A stretch of 64,000 nt of DNA from Phenylobacterium sp. (GCF_004297125.1 NZ_SCVD01000024.1:186001-250000), one strand, 5' to 3'; positions 36,568 through 45,875 are shown, counted from the stretch's first letter. The notes: generated from the sequence alone by a model not told the origin. Program-made: numbers and translations.

Positions 36568-39500
36568 TTTCCTGCGTACATCTTCATCCGTGCTCGCGAT
36601 CTCGACGGTGTTGCTTTCCGGTGCGGCCGTCGCCCAGACCAAGGATGCCGCGCCTGGGGAGGTCGAAGAGATCGTTGTCACCGGCTTCCGGGCCTCTCTG
36701 GAGGCGGCTCTGGACATCAAGCGCAGCAACAGCGGCGTCGTTGATGCGATCGTCGCCGAGGACATCGGCAAGTTCCCCGACACCAACCTCGCCGAGTCGC
36801 TGCAGCGGATCCCCGGCGTCGCCATCGACCGAACCAACGGGGAGGGCGCCGAGGTGACCGTGCGAGGCTTCGGCGGCGGCTTCAACCTGGTGACGCTCAA
36901 CGGGCGGAACATGCCGACCGCCAACGTGCAAACGGTTGGCGGCGACCAGGACGCCGAGAATATCGACGCCACGAGCCGCTCCTTCGACTTCTCGAACCTG
37001 GCTTCGGAAGGCGTCAACATTCTGGAAGTCTACAAGACCGGGCGTGCGGCCATCCCGTCCGGCGGCATCGGCGCCACGATCAACGTCCGCACGCGCAGGC
37101 CATTCGACGCCGCCGAGGGGCTGAGCGGCAGCTTCGGCATCAAGGGGCTGTACGACACGGGCGTGGAGGAAAGCCTCAAGGACGCCGACAAGATCACGCC
37201 GGAGGCCTCAGGTCTCGTGAACTGGAACGACCCGGGCGGAGTGTTCGGCGTCACGGTCTTCGGCAGCTATCAGAAGCGCAACTTCACCAGCCGAAGCGCC
37301 ACCTCCAACGAGTGGAACATCCGCACGCTGGCCGACTTCCTGAATCCCGCCAACGGCTTCGTGCGCAACAACAACGCGACCCAGATCACCGGCGCCCCGT
37401 CGGACCCCAGCGTCCTCGTCGCAATTCCCAATGACAGCCGCTACCATTTTGCGGAAGGCCAGCGCGAGCGGCTCAACGGCCAGGCCTCGTTCCAATTCCG
37501 GCCGGCTGAGAACCTCGTCCTGACCGCCGAGGGCTTCTACGCTCGCAACAAGGCGAGCGAGCACCGGAGCGATCAGACCAACTGGTTCAACCGGCCCTTC
37601 GACCGGGTGGTGTTCGACGACAACCCGGTGGTGGCGACGGCAGTGTTCCTGCAAGAGACCCTCAGCGGCACGAAGGACATGGGGTTCGAACAGCAGTTCC
37701 GGGCCAATACCGACACTGTTCAGTCCTATGCGCTGAACGGCGCCTGGCAGGTCAGCGACAGGTTCGCCGTCACCGTGGACGGACACATCTCGAAGGCCAA
37801 GAGCAAGCCTGGCGGCTCGAATGGAACCAGCTCGACCCTGGTGGCGATCGGCGCCCCGGTGGTCGCGGCCCATTCGGTGGACTTCAGCGGCTCCGTTCCG
37901 ATCCAGAGCCCGACGATCAACGACGCCGCCCCGCGTGGCAACGGCAACGGCCGGCTGGATGCCGGCGACTTGGGCAGCCAGGTCGGGCGGACCTTTTCCC
38001 AGCGGCAATCGCAGGAAATCAAGGAGATCCGGGCGGACGCCGTCTGGGACATCGACGACGGCGGCAGCCGCTTCGACTTCGGCGCGAACTACCGCACGTC
38101 CAAGATGCGTCAGTCGGAGACCAACACCCAACAGGACCTCGGCAGTTGGGGCATTTCGAATCCTGGCGACGTGTCGCGGATTGCGGGGAGCCTGGTGAGC
38201 GAATTCTGCCTGGCCTGCGCGTTCGACGATTTCGATCTGAAGCAGACCGGTCCGGGTCTCGTCGCCTTCCGCGCCAACCCGATCGAGCTCCTGAACGCAT
38301 TGTCGGCGGCGTACCCCGGCAACCCGGTGAACATCACCGGCCAGACCGACAATAGGGTCAAGGAGGACATCTACGCCGTCTACGGCCAGGTGACCTGGAA
38401 AGGCCGGTTGGGCGACTGGCCGGCCACTATGGTCGCGGGCCTGCGCTACGAGCGCACGGAGGTCGACGCCACGTCCCTTATCCGGACCCCGCGGGCGATC
38501 GTGTGGACCGCGGACAATGACTTCCTGGTCTCGACCTCGAGCGCGGACGAGCCGGTCGACGGCAAGGGGAGCTACAACAACCTGTTGCCGGCGCTCGACT
38601 TCCAGCTCGAGCTTCGGGAGAACCTCATCGGACGCGCTTCCTTCAGCCGCACCATCGCGCGCCCCGACTACGGCAACCTGTTCGCGGCGGTCACGGCGCA
38701 GCAGCCGAACCGGCCATCGGCTAACGGAGGGATCCCGCTCGGCACGTCAGGCAACCCGGACCTGCAGCCCTTGATCTCGGACAACTTCGATGTGTCCCTC
38801 GAGTGGTATTTTAAGCCCGGCAGCTTCGTCTCGGCGGGCTTCTTCGAGAAGCGGGTGGATAACTTCGTCGGCACCGGCACGGTGAACCGGACGCTGTTCA
38901 ACCTCCGCGACCCGGCCTCTGGTGCGGCTGGCACGCGTTCCGGCGCGGCGCGGCAACTGCTGACCGATATCGGCGCCGACCAGACCGACGTGAACCTGTT
39001 CACGGCCACCGCCCTGATTATCCGGAACGGCGGGTCCGTCCCCGCGGCGACGGCGCAGTTCCAGGCGAACCGCATCGCGGGTGGCGACCTGAATCAGGCC
39101 TTCGTGGACTCGATCCTGTCGTCGATCGACATCGAAGCCAACGCCACCGACCCACTCTTCAACTTCCAGGTGGCGCAGCCGATCAACAACCAGGAGGCGA
39201 AGATCTGGGGCTTCGAGGTGGCCGGGGCATACTTCCTGGGCGACACGGGGTTCGGTATCGCGGGGGCCTACACCTTCGTCGACGGAGACGTCGGATTCGA
39301 TGTCGGCGCGAATCCCGGTGAGGATCAATTCGCCCTTCTAGGGCTGAGCGACACCGCCAACGTCACCTTGATCTATGAGAAATACGGGATTTCGGCGCGG
39401 ATCGCCTGGAATTGGCGTGACAAATATCTGGTGCGAACAAATCGCGGCGGTCCCCGAAACCCCGTGTTCGTGGCGCCCTTCGACCAAGTCGACCTCAATA

Positions 39501-39655
39501 TCAGCTATGACATCAATGAGAACGTCTCGGTGTCCTTCGAAGGCATCAATGTCCTCGGGGAACACCTCCGGACCTACGCCCGCGACAAGAACGAGCTCTA
39601 CTACGCGCAGGAACTGGATGCGCGCTACCTGGTGGGCGTCAGGTACAAATTCTAG
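36554..39655 (+). CDS. TonB-dependent receptor for carbohydrate uptake
   Basis: A 1033-residue outer-membrane transporter. It has a TonB box-like EEIVVTGFR (about 36-44), a plug domain with LAESLQRIPGVAIDRTNGEG and VTVRGFGGGFNLVTLNGRN, and a 22-strand-type barrel ending YLVGVRYKF with terminal Phe. It belongs to the Caulobacter/Xanthomonas oligosaccharide receptor group found with SapC, cupin and halogenase genes. Oddly, its leader (MDRRSFLRTSSSVLAISTVL) matches the twin-arginine consensus instead of a plain Sec signal. A LacI-type half-operator lies upstream. Confidence 0.94.
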   Translation: MDRRSFLRTSSSVLAISTVLLSGAAVAQTKDAAPGEVEEIVVTGFRASLEAALDIKRSNSGVVDAIVAEDIGKFPDTNLAESLQRIPGVAIDRTNGEGAEVTVRGFGGGFNLVTLNGRNMPTANVQTVGGDQDAENIDATSRSFDFSNLASEGVNILEVYKTGRAAIPSGGIGATINVRTRRPFDAAEGLSGSFGIKGLYDTGVEESLKDADKITPEASGLVNWNDPGGVFGVTVFGSYQKRNFTSRSATSNEWNIRTLADFLNPANGFVRNNNATQITGAPSDPSVLVAIPNDSRYHFAEGQRERLNGQASFQFRPAENLVLTAEGFYARNKASEHRSDQTNWFNRPFDRVVFDDNPVVATAVFLQETLSGTKDMGFEQQFRANTDTVQSYALNGAWQVSDRFAVTVDGHISKAKSKPGGSNGTSSTLVAIGAPVVAAHSVDFSGSVPIQSPTINDAAPRGNGNGRLDAGDLGSQVGRTFSQRQSQEIKEIRADAVWDIDDGGSRFDFGANYRTSKMRQSETNTQQDLGSWGISNPGDVSRIAGSLVSEFCLACAFDDFDLKQTGPGLVAFRANPIELLNALSAAYPGNPVNITGQTDNRVKEDIYAVYGQVTWKGRLGDWPATMVAGLRYERTEVDATSLIRTPRAIVWTADNDFLVSTSSADEPVDGKGSYNNLLPALDFQLELRENLIGRASFSRTIARPDYGNLFAAVTAQQPNRPSANGGIPLGTSGNPDLQPLISDNFDVSLEWYFKPGSFVSAGFFEKRVDNFVGTGTVNRTLFNLRDPASGAAGTRSGAARQLLTDIGADQTDVNLFTATALIIRNGGSVPAATAQFQANRIAGGDLNQAFVDSILSSIDIEANATDPLFNFQVAQPINNQEAKIWGFEVAGAYFLGDTGFGIAGAYTFVDGDVGFDVGANPGEDQFALLGLSDTANVTLIYEKYGISARIAWNWRDKYLVRTNRGGPRNPVFVAPFDQVDLNISYDINENVSVSFEGINVLGEHLRTYARDKNELYYAQELDARYLVGVRYKF

Positions 39656-39677
39656 CCGACGCGGTTTTGGCGAGGCG

Positions 39678-39703
39678 AGGGGTCGCTGTCCGCAGCGGCC
39701 CCT
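39678..39703 (+). terminator. Intercistronic hairpin after the TonB receptor
   Basis: An 11-bp stem with one G-U pair (39678-39688 with 39693-39703) and a 4-base loop, 22 bases after the receptor stop and 54 before sapC. No clean T-run follows, so partial termination or mRNA stabilisation that makes receptor mRNA exceed the downstream genes is likelier than a full stop. Confidence 0.5.
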
Positions 39704-39757
39704 GGGCTTTAGCCTCTGCTGCAGGCGGCCTGCCGGCGGGTGGCCGGGAGTATTGCG

Positions 39758-40486
39758 ATGACGAACAAGGTGCTGCTCAACAACGTCGACCACGCCGACC
39801 TGCGGGTGATCGCCCGGCACGGTCCGGAGTTCGGCGACGGCGTCAATCAGGTGCTGGTCTTCCCGAACGAGTTCGAGGATCTGCAGCGGGAGTACCCGAT
39901 CTTCTTCCGAAGGGACGCCAACGGCGCCTTCCAGGCGGTCGCCCTGCTGGGCCTGGACAGGGACGAGAACCTGTTCCTCGGGGCCGATGGGTGGAACGCC
40001 CGCTACGTGCCGGCCGCCCAGCAGCGGGGGCCGTTCTCCATCGTCCTGCAGCCGCCGCGGCCAGGCAGCGCCGCCGAGCCCGAAGCCATGATCCACATCG
40101 ACCTCGATCACCCCCGGGTGAACCGCGCCGAGGGCGAGCCGCTGTTCCTCCCGGCCGGCGGCAATGCGCCGTACCTGCAGCACGTCTCCCGGCTGCTCGG
40201 GACCATCTACGATGGACTGGAGATCGGACCGCCCTTCTTCGAAACGCTCGACCGGCTCGGGCTTATCGAGCCGGTGGACGTGGAGGCCACGCTCACCGAC
40301 GGCAAGGCGTACGCCATTCCCGGGCTCTTCACGATCTCCGAGGCGCGGCTCGCGGCGGTGGCCGGGGAGGACCTCGAGCGGCTGCACGGGTCGGGGGCGT
40401 TGCGGGCGGCCTATGCGGTGCTCTCGTCGCTCGCCAACGTCTCGCGTCTCATCGACGCCAAGCTGCGCAAGCCGGCGGCGCTCTGA
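39758..40486 (+). CDS. SapC family protein
   Basis: A 242-residue SapC-family protein: TNKVLLNNVDHADLRVIARH at the start, VLVFPNEFEDLQREYPIFFR and the GLDRDENLFLGADGWNARYVP segment, which are the usual landmarks. SapC was named from the Campylobacter S-layer locus, but in Caulobacteraceae and Xanthomonadaceae it always accompanies TonB receptor/cupin/halogenase clusters and its role is unknown. ATG 39758 follows GGGAG. The stop overlaps the cupin gene by one base. Confidence 0.9.
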   Translation: MTNKVLLNNVDHADLRVIARHGPEFGDGVNQVLVFPNEFEDLQREYPIFFRRDANGAFQAVALLGLDRDENLFLGADGWNARYVPAAQQRGPFSIVLQPPRPGSAAEPEAMIHIDLDHPRVNRAEGEPLFLPAGGNAPYLQHVSRLLGTIYDGLEIGPPFFETLDRLGLIEPVDVEATLTDGKAYAIPGLFTISEARLAAVAGEDLERLHGSGALRAAYAVLSSLANVSRLIDAKLRKPAAL

Positions 40487-41514
40487 TGGAACCCGTCCGA
40501 TCGACGCGGGAGCTGGCGGGCGTCAGGCCGGGCGACATCCCGTTCGACGAACTGCTCGACGCCCAACGCCCGACGATCTTCCGCGGCATGGCGCGGGACT
40601 GGCCCCTGGTTCGGAAAGGGCAGGAGTCGCCGCAGGCCTTGGTCGCCGATCTGAAGGCCTGGGACAGCGGCCGGCCCGTGGTGGGCTTCACGGGGCCGCC
40701 CGAGATCGGAGGCCGGTTCTTCTACAACGAGGGCCTGACGGGCCTGAACTTCCGGGCCGAGCCTGTGGGCCTGGCCGCCTTCCTGGATCGGATCGTCGAG
40801 GGACTGGACCACGCGGCCGGGCCGTCGCTCTACATCGGCTCCACCGATATCGACACCTACCTGCCGGGCCTCCGCGCGGAGAACGACCTTCGCCTCGCGT
40901 CGGCGGCCATCGGCGGCGTGACGCCGACCGTGAGCATCTGGATCGGCAACCGTACGGTGGCCGCCGCCCACTACGACATGTCGAACAACATCGCCTGCTG
41001 CGTCGCGGGCCGTCGGCGGTTCACGCTCTTCCCGCCGGACCAGGTGGCCAACCTCTATCCCGGCCCGCTCGAGCCGACGCCCGGCGGCCAGGTGGTGAGC
41101 CTGGTGGACCTCCGCGCACCCGACTTCGGCCGGTTCCCGCGGTTCCGGGAGGCCCTTGCCGCGGCCCAGACGGCCGAGCTCGAGCCCGGGGATGTCCTCG
41201 TCTACCCGGCGCTCTGGTGGCATCAGGTGGAAGCTCTCGAGGCCTTCAATGTGCTGGTGAACTATTGGTGGAACCCGTCGCCGGGGTTCATCGATACGCC
41301 GCAGACCACCCTACTGCACGGCCTGCTCAGCCTGCGCGACCGGCCCGAGCACGAGAAGCAGGCCTGGAAGGCGCTTTTCGACTTCTACGTCTTCGGTCCG
41401 GCGGCCGGCGCCAGCGCGCACCTGCCAGAGGCGGCTCAAGGGCCACTGGGGCCGCTGGATGACCTCAAGGCCCGGCGCCTGCGCGCCCAGCTGCTGAACC
41501 GGCTCAACCGATGA
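40486..41514 (+). CDS. Cupin-like (JmjC/FIH-type) domain protein
   Basis: A 342-residue cupin_8 protein similar to asparaginyl/aspartyl hydroxylases. The 2-oxoglutarate/Fe(II) facial triad is visible as AAHYDMSNN (His-x-Asp) and the distal His in ALWWHQVEAL, and the FTLFPPDQVANLYPGPLEP stretch is characteristic. It probably hydroxylates a protein or small molecule, substrate unknown. It starts one base into the SapC stop and is followed 23 bases later by the halogenase-like gene, in the invariant order of this cluster type. Confidence 0.9.
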   Translation: MEPVRSTRELAGVRPGDIPFDELLDAQRPTIFRGMARDWPLVRKGQESPQALVADLKAWDSGRPVVGFTGPPEIGGRFFYNEGLTGLNFRAEPVGLAAFLDRIVEGLDHAAGPSLYIGSTDIDTYLPGLRAENDLRLASAAIGGVTPTVSIWIGNRTVAAAHYDMSNNIACCVAGRRRFTLFPPDQVANLYPGPLEPTPGGQVVSLVDLRAPDFGRFPRFREALAAAQTAELEPGDVLVYPALWWHQVEALEAFNVLVNYWWNPSPGFIDTPQTTLLHGLLSLRDRPEHEKQAWKALFDFYVFGPAAGASAHLPEAAQGPLGPLDDLKARRLRAQLLNRLNR

Positions 41515-41537
41515 AGCCCGGACCCTAGGGGGAGACG

Positions 41538-43031
41538 ATGCAAGGACAGGTCGTGAAAAAGGTCGTCGTCGCGGGTGGCGGCTCCGCGGGCTGGATGGCC
41601 GCCGCGGCGCTGTCCACCCAGTTGGGCGGCCTGCTGGACATCACCCTGGTGGAGTCCGACGCCATCGGCACGGTGGGCGTGGGGGAATCGACGATTCCCA
41701 CCGCGCGCACCTTCGTCCACCTGCTCGGCCTCGACGAGCGCGAGTTCATGCGGGAGACCGGGGCGACCTTCAAGCTCGGCATCCTGTTCGAGAACTGGGG
41801 CCAGCTCGGCGACCGCTACATCCACTCCTTCGGCCAGGTGGGGAAATCCACCCTGATGGCGCACTTCCATCACCTGTGGCTGCAGGCCAGGGCCCAGGGC
41901 TTCGGCGGCGATCTGGGCGACTACTGCCTCGAGCTCCGGGCGTCCGAGGAGGGCAAGTTCTTCACGTCCGACGCCGCCCCGGTGAACTACGCCTATCACA
42001 TCGACGCCACCCGCTTTGGCCGCTACCTGCGCAGGCGCTGCGAGAACAAGGGCGTGCGGCGCGTCGAGGGGAAGATTCAACAGGTCCAGCAGCAACCGGA
42101 GACCGGCCACATCACCGCATTGGTCCTGGAGTCCGGCGAGAGGGTCGAGGGCGACCTTTTCATCGACTGCACGGGCTTCCGCGGCGTGCTGATCGACCAG
42201 ACCCTGAAGGCCGGCTTCGAGGACTGGGGCCAGTGGCTCCCGAACGACCGGGCGGTGGCGGTGCAGACGCGTACGACCCACCCGGCCATGCCGCTCACCC
42301 GCGCCATCGCCCATACCGCCGGCTGGCAGTGGGGCATCCCCCTGCAGCACCGCGAAGGCAACGGCTGGGTCTACTGCAGCGACTTCATGTCGGATGACGA
42401 GGCGTCCGCGAGCCTGCTGGGCCAGCTCAAGGGCGAGCGGCTCACCGACCCGTGGCAGCTCCGCTTCCGCCCCGGCCGCCGCCGCAAGGCCTGGGACAAG
42501 AACTGCGTGGCCATCGGCCTGGCCGCCGGCTTCATCGAGCCGCTGGAAGCCACCTCGCTGCACATGATCATGATCGCCGTGACCCGGCTCCTGCAGCTGT
42601 TCCCGTTCACCGGCGTCAACGACGCCCTGGTGACCCGCTTCAACTTCCTGGCCGACCAGGAGATCCTGCGGATCCGCGACTTCATCATCCTGCACTACAA
42701 CGCGACCCAGCGGACCGACACACCCTACTGGGACCGCTGCCGCACCATGGAGATCCCGCAGTCCCTGGCGGAGCGCATCGAGCTCTTCCGGGAGACGGCC
42801 CAGGTCTACCATGTGCCCGGCGAGCTGTTCCTCGTGGACTCCTGGCTCCAGGTGATGCTGGGCCAGCGGATCGTGCCGAAGAGCCACCATCTGATGGGCG
42901 CGCTCATGCCGCCCGAGCGGTTGCGCCGCGCCCTCGACGACCTCAGGGGCAACATCGCCCGCGCCGTGGGCCGCATGCCCAGCCACCAGGACTTCGTGGA
43001 CCAGTACGCCGGCCTCCAGCCAGCGGACTGA
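41538..43031 (+). CDS. Tryptophan halogenase-like flavoprotein
   Basis: A 497-residue flavin-dependent halogenase family protein: FAD loop GGGSAG (13-18), catalytic-type lysine Lys79 in GATFKLGILF at the same number as in PrnA, and the halogenase W-x-W-x-I-P motif (GWQWGIP). All elements needed for HOCl channelling are kept, yet members in TonB/SapC/cupin clusters have no proven halide chemistry on tryptophan. It could modify a sugar-linked or aromatic substrate. It needs a reduced-flavin partner, not encoded here. Confidence 0.92.
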   Translation: MQGQVVKKVVVAGGGSAGWMAAAALSTQLGGLLDITLVESDAIGTVGVGESTIPTARTFVHLLGLDEREFMRETGATFKLGILFENWGQLGDRYIHSFGQVGKSTLMAHFHHLWLQARAQGFGGDLGDYCLELRASEEGKFFTSDAAPVNYAYHIDATRFGRYLRRRCENKGVRRVEGKIQQVQQQPETGHITALVLESGERVEGDLFIDCTGFRGVLIDQTLKAGFEDWGQWLPNDRAVAVQTRTTHPAMPLTRAIAHTAGWQWGIPLQHREGNGWVYCSDFMSDDEASASLLGQLKGERLTDPWQLRFRPGRRRKAWDKNCVAIGLAAGFIEPLEATSLHMIMIAVTRLLQLFPFTGVNDALVTRFNFLADQEILRIRDFIILHYNATQRTDTPYWDRCRTMEIPQSLAERIELFRETAQVYHVPGELFLVDSWLQVMLGQRIVPKSHHLMGALMPPERLRRALDDLRGNIARAVGRMPSHQDFVDQYAGLQPAD

Positions 43032-43053
43032 GGCGAGCAAGAGGACCGCGACG

Positions 43054-43677
43054 GTGACCGAACTGGACGCCTTCATCCTTGCCGCGGCGCTCCTGCTCCT
43101 GACGCCGGGGCCGACGAACACGCTCCTGGCGGCCGGCGGGGCGATCATGGGCGCGCGCCGCGCGCTGCCGCTGATCACCGCCGAGCTGCTCGGCTACGCT
43201 ACGGCGATCTTGGCGCTCGAGGTGTTCGTGGCGCCCCTGGCCGAGTCCCTCGCCTGGGTGCGGCTGTCCTTGCGGATCGGGTGCGCCCTCTATCTGGCCT
43301 ACACCGCCTGGCTCATCTGGCGGGCCCCGCAGGACGACGCTGAGCGGGCGATCACGTGGCGCCGCGTCTTCTTCGCCACGCTCAGCAATCCAAAGGCCCT
43401 GGTCTTCGTCTTCGTCATCCTTCCTCCGCGCTCCATCGGCGTCGCCGATCTGGTCCAGCCCTATGCGATCATCCTCTTCGCGCTCATGGCCCTGGCAGGC
43501 GGCGCCTGGGTCTCCCTAGGCGCCGCCATCCGTGCGGGGGTCGGCGGCCGAGGCGGCCTGGCGATCCGCCGGACGAGTTCGGTCGTGGTGGCGATCTTCA
43601 GCGTCCTGATCCTCGCCTCGATCCTGCCGCCGGCGGCGTCCACCGCCGCGCCGATCCACACCGTGGGCGGACGGTGA
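43054..43677 (+). CDS. LysE/RhtB family exporter
   Basis: A 207-residue membrane protein with six hydrophobic segments and the family signature LLLLTPGPTNTLLAAGGAIM near the N-terminus, plus FFATLSNPKALVFVFVILPP in the middle. LysE/RhtB proteins export amino acids or derivatives. It starts with GTG 43054, 22 bases after the halogenase stop, so it probably belongs to the same transcript and may export the product of the modifying enzymes. Confidence 0.9.
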   Translation: MTELDAFILAAALLLLTPGPTNTLLAAGGAIMGARRALPLITAELLGYATAILALEVFVAPLAESLAWVRLSLRIGCALYLAYTAWLIWRAPQDDAERAITWRRVFFATLSNPKALVFVFVILPPRSIGVADLVQPYAIILFALMALAGGAWVSLGAAIRAGVGGRGGLAIRRTSSVVVAIFSVLILASILPPAASTAAPIHTVGGR

Positions 43678-43800
43678 GCATGCGAACCTGACGCGCGCTT
43701 CGCCTGGCCCCCGCGCGCGCTTGCCCGATCGTTCCTATATCTGGCGCAGCAGTCAGTCTGCGTTCAGGTGGAATGGCGAAGATCGGGGGAAAGGAGTCTG

Positions 43801-44178
43801 ATGATGAAGCCTCTGTTTGTCGGCCTGTTGGCCACCCTGTCGCTGGGCCTCGCGAGCCAGGCCGTGCAGGCCGCCCCCAAGGCGCCCTTGCCGCCGCAGG
43901 CCTCGATCCCGTTCGTGAACCACGATGGCATCCGTGACTGGCATGCCGCCGATTCCCGCACCCTCTACGTCCAGGACAATCGCCGGCAATGGTACCGGGC
44001 GACGCTGTTCGCCCCGTGCTTCGAGCTGCCGTTCGTCCAGACCATCGGGTTCGAGACCCGCGGGATCGACACCTTCGACCGCTTTTCCACGATCCGGGTG
44101 CGTGGCGAACGCTGCGCGGTGAGCAGCGTGGAGCGAAGCGACGCCCCGCCGCCGAAGGCGAAGCGCGCCAAGTCCTGA
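43801..44178 (+). CDS. Small secreted DUF6491-type protein
   Basis: A 125-residue protein with a signal peptide (MMKPLFVGLLATLSLGLASQ, cleavage near AVQA). The mature part (NHDGIRDWHAADSRTLYVQD, RRQWYRATLFAPCFELPF, GERCAVSSVER) matches the DUF6491 pattern with two conserved cysteines. Function unknown. The ribosome site AAAGGAG lies five bases before ATG 43801. A Lys-rich tail ends the protein. Confidence 0.82.
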   Translation: MMKPLFVGLLATLSLGLASQAVQAAPKAPLPPQASIPFVNHDGIRDWHAADSRTLYVQDNRRQWYRATLFAPCFELPFVQTIGFETRGIDTFDRFSTIRVRGERCAVSSVERSDAPPPKAKRAKS

Positions 44179-44312
44179 AGTCGCGGGCGCGACGGAGACC
44201 GCGGCTGTCCGGACAGCAAGTTCCGGCGCCCGGACGCGAGATGCGTTGAGCCTGTGGGCGGGATGCGGCCTGGTGCTGCGGCGGGCATGTCCGCGCCGCC
44301 ACCGGAACCGTC

Positions 44313-45089
44313 ATGAGCATGCAGGAAGACGCGGTCGCCGCGCCGCCCGCCCGAAAGCCGTTCGCCGCCGAGGCCGTCGAGATCGCCAAGACGGTCGCGC
44401 TCGCCTTGCTGATCGCGCTGGGGCTGCGGGTGGGGCTGTTCGAGCCCTTCACGATCCCATCGGACTCGATGGAGCCCGGCCTGCGCACCGGCGACTACGT
44501 CGTGGTCACGAAGTGGGACTACGGCTGGAGTCGCTATTCGATTCCCCTGGGCCTGCCGCTGTTCCACGGGCGGGCGCTGGAGCGCCAGGGGCCTCAGCGC
44601 GGCGACGTGATCGTCTTCAAGCTGCCGCGCGACCCAAAGCAGAACTACGTCAAGCGGCTGATCGGCGTTCCTGGCGACCGGGTCCGGGTGACCGGCGGGA
44701 CGGTGTTCGTCAACGACCGGCCGATCCGGCAGGAGGAGGGCGGCTTCACCCGCGATCCCGGATCTCCGGACGTCACGGTGCGACAGCGCGTCGAGCGTCG
44801 GCCGGACGGGCGGTCCTACATGACCTTCGACCGTGGGCCGGCCCACGACGGCGACGACACCGAGACCTACGTCGTGCCCGAGGGGCGCTACTTCATGATG
44901 GGCGACAACCGCGACAACTCGCTGGATAGCCGCTGGCCGCCCTACGCGCTGGGGGTCGGGTTCGTGCCGGCCGAGAACCTGGTGGGCCAGGCGCGGTTCG
45001 TGTTGCTGTCATGGCGCGGGGCGTCGCTGTGGAAGCCGTGGACCTGGGCGAACATCGACCTCAGCCGGATCTTCAAGCGGGTCCGCTAG
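44313..45089 (+). CDS. lepB: Signal peptidase I
   Basis: A 258-residue type I leader peptidase: one N-terminal membrane helix (about 24-42), then the catalytic box FTIPSDSMEPGL with Ser52, the lysine general base in NYVKRLIGVPGD (Lys114), and the GDNRDNSLDSR box E near residue 212. It removes Sec and Tat signal peptides at the periplasmic face. A helpful detail is the single membrane anchor, as in many alphaproteobacterial copies. Probably one of several paralogues, since it is not next to rnc/era as canonical lepB usually is. Confidence 0.93.
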   Translation: MSMQEDAVAAPPARKPFAAEAVEIAKTVALALLIALGLRVGLFEPFTIPSDSMEPGLRTGDYVVVTKWDYGWSRYSIPLGLPLFHGRALERQGPQRGDVIVFKLPRDPKQNYVKRLIGVPGDRVRVTGGTVFVNDRPIRQEEGGFTRDPGSPDVTVRQRVERRPDGRSYMTFDRGPAHDGDDTETYVVPEGRYFMMGDNRDNSLDSRWPPYALGVGFVPAENLVGQARFVLLSWRGASLWKPWTWANIDLSRIFKRVR

Positions 45090-45433
45090 GGGCGGCCCCG
45101 GACGTATTCGTCGAGGCTGACCACCCCGTCGCGGTTGGCGTCGAGATGGGCGAAGGCCACGCGGCGCAGGAGGTCATGCGCGGGATCGGCGGGCCGGGCC
45201 AGCGAGGGCAGGGCCACCGCGCCCAGGGCCGCGGCGATCGCCGCGCCGATCGCGAGACGCCAGCGCCGACCGCGCGGCCGGGGCGCCTCGATCTGCTGGT
45301 CGATAAAGGTGCGCAGGGCCTCGCTGGCCGAGCGGCCGTCCTGCCGGCAGCGTTCCATGAACGCCGTCTTGGCTTCGTAGGGGATCCGAATCTCGAGCGA
45401 CTCGCTCTTCTTGGGAGGCCTGGGTTCGCGCAT
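45086..45433 (-). CDS. Ribbon-helix-helix / membrane anchor / EF-hand protein
   Basis: A 115-residue protein with three parts. Residues 11-48 (ESLEIRIPYEAKTAFMERCR then GRSASEALRTFIDQQIE) look like a ribbon-helix-helix DNA-binding unit; 58-79 is one membrane helix; 98-109 is a canonical EF-hand loop with Asp98, Asn100, Asp102, Ser106 and Glu109 as calcium ligands. The basic stretch before the helix predicts the ribbon-helix-helix part inside and the EF-hand in the periplasm. No named family. Its last four bases overlap the end of lepB. Confidence 0.78.
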   Translation of the reverse strand: MREPRPPKKSESLEIRIPYEAKTAFMERCRQDGRSASEALRTFIDQQIEAPRPRGRRWRLAIGAAIAAALGAVALPSLARPADPAHDLLRRVAFAHLDANRDGVVSLDEYVRGRP

Positions 45434-45554
45434 GATCGGAATGCAAACCCATTTCACCGGCCGGCGACAGTGAAAACGTGTCCGGACACGGCCTTGCGCC
45501 CGGTTGTCGCGGCGCACTCCGACCGCTACCCAGCAGGGGCGAAGGGGAACACCG

Positions 45555-45875
45555 ATGAGCGACGAGGCCGTGGACTTCGACTACCTTGAGGGCTTCGCCG
45601 CCGGTGACATGCAGGTCGTCACCGAGGTGCTCGCCCTGTTCCAGGGCCAGGCCGAAGGCTGGATCCCACGGCTGGACCGCGCGGACGCCGAAGGCTGGCG
45701 CGACCTGGCCCACACCATCAAGGGCTCGGCGCGCGGCATCGGCGCCGCGGCGCTGGGGGAGGCGGCCGACCGGGCCGAGCGGGGCGATCCATCGCTTGCG
45801 CCGGAGCTGCGCGCGGCCCTGGCCGACGCCCTGGCCGCCATCGAAGGCTATCTCACCCGCATCGGCGGCGGCTGA
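45555..45875 (+). CDS. Orphan Hpt phosphotransfer protein
   Basis: A 106-residue histidine phosphotransfer domain: His53 in LAHTIKGSARGIGA with the conserved Lys56-Gly57, set in a four-helix bundle. It would relay phosphate between a histidine kinase and response regulators, but no kinase or receiver gene lies nearby. ATG 45555 was chosen over an in-frame ATG 45504 because it has a ribosome site (AAGGGGAA) and starts at the first helix. Confidence 0.88.
   Translation: MSDEAVDFDYLEGFAAGDMQVVTEVLALFQGQAEGWIPRLDRADAEGWRDLAHTIKGSARGIGAAALGEAADRAERGDPSLAPELRAALADALAAIEGYLTRIGGG

Noticed and set aside
45504..45554. Longer N-terminus for the Hpt protein
   Set aside because: The upstream start adds 17 low-complexity residues and has no ribosome site; ATG 45555 does.
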